A stretch of 64,000 nt of DNA from Cryptomeria japonica. Lineage: Eukaryota > Streptophyta > Pinopsida > Cupressales > Cupressaceae. The stretch spans positions 472,988,008-473,052,007 of the forward strand of contig NC_081405.1 of NCBI RefSeq assembly GCF_030272615.1, written 5' to 3'. This document shows positions 63,612-64,000 of this stretch, one piece after another (within the stretch, counting starts at the first letter, position 1; each line of letters begins with the position of its first letter). The notes under the pieces are model-generated. The model saw only the letters and a program-made list of their open reading frames with translations, was not told the origin of the DNA and searched no databases. Made by a program: the position numbers and the translations under genes.

Positions 63612-64000
63612 ACCAAAGCATATCGAAGTAGTTCAAAGATACATATATAGCATAAGTTCAATATTGTCAATTACCGTTTTTATCAATCATTATTATTATC
63701 GTTATCACTACCAGTATCCTGTTCATTATCATTTTGTTCTTCATCCACCTATTACTCTTTTCCTTTTCTTTCTTTTTGGCTTGGATCTTGCTGAGCCGAA
63801 AGGAGTCTACTCCCGGGAAAGATCCAATAAGGGGTGAGATCCATTTCCAATTGGAGCATTCAAATTTCTGGTGTGTAATTTATGTTAGAGTAATTAATTA
63901 CTTATTTAATGGTCATTTAGTTTATTTAGTCGTCTTTAGTTTTCTTAGATAGTTGCTAAGTTAGTTGTCAGTTGACGATTATTTCGTTTAGAAACATCGT
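63612..64000. other. Unassigned right edge
   Basis: AT-rich sequence with a TCATTATTATTATCG-type simple repeat near 63690. It is not RT sequence, so fragment H is not a clean insertion into element F at this point. No gene recognised. Confidence 0.4.

Overview
This window is nuclear DNA from a seed plant, most likely a gymnosperm such as a conifer. It is about 95% transposable elements, mainly Ty3/Gypsy retrotransposons nested inside one another, plus one hAT DNA transposon. The only host-gene sequence I can support is two short spliced exons at 48018-48100 and 48868-48933. Both introns around them are filled with repeats, and everything from 48934 to the end appears to lie in one intron of at least 15 kb. 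That, together with the dense layering of old elements, is why I favour a gymnosperm. No rRNA, tRNA or CRISPR was found.

Left part (1-15714). A miniature Copia-type element (TRIM, 1034-1559 plus 8275-8321) is split by a chromovirus, element A (1560-8269, 5-bp target duplication CTTCC). A 511-bp tandem repeat follows (8659-10185). A second TRIM copy is split by an LTR-like insertion G (10447-13266). After that come an array of about 65-bp repeats and a Gag relic with three zinc motifs.

Middle part (15715-47260). Gypsy element B (minus strand) is split by Gypsy element C (19580-39702, target duplication AACTC). C is itself split by the 7.66-kb insertion D (26077-33735, target duplication CTACC). 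Removing C and D restores the reading frames of B and C exactly. Near its 5' end C carries a 0.6-kb duplication whose copies are separated by 300 bp copied from the hAT transposon 4.2 kb away. The hAT element (41546-47252, 8-bp target duplication GTTCTCTT) contains a solo LTR, Y, related to element A.

Right part (47261-64000). After the host exons lies Gypsy element F (plus strand). It begins with the truncated LTR copy I (49449-51157), then gag. The 7.03-kb insertion E (53488-60515, target duplication GAACC) splits gag from protease; archaeal-type RNase H and RT follow, cut short by the fragment H.

The most unusual system is the family made of D, E, G, I and H. D, E and G begin TGTTGTG and end ACACGTCAACA (read on their coding strand), have 5-bp target duplications, and lack terminal repeats. 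I has the same 3' end and sits directly in front of a gag gene. All four measurable copies have a TATA box 810-870 bp from the 3' end. I infer that they are giant LTRs (2.8-7.7 kb), mostly solo. D, E and I carry, upstream of the LTR TATA box, a sense-oriented gene for a protein of about 1,160-1,210 residues, intact in E and with plausible introns. Upstream of that gene each copy has its own array of short imperfect palindromes, and the 5' terminus has two small hairpins whose stems differ between copies yet still pair.
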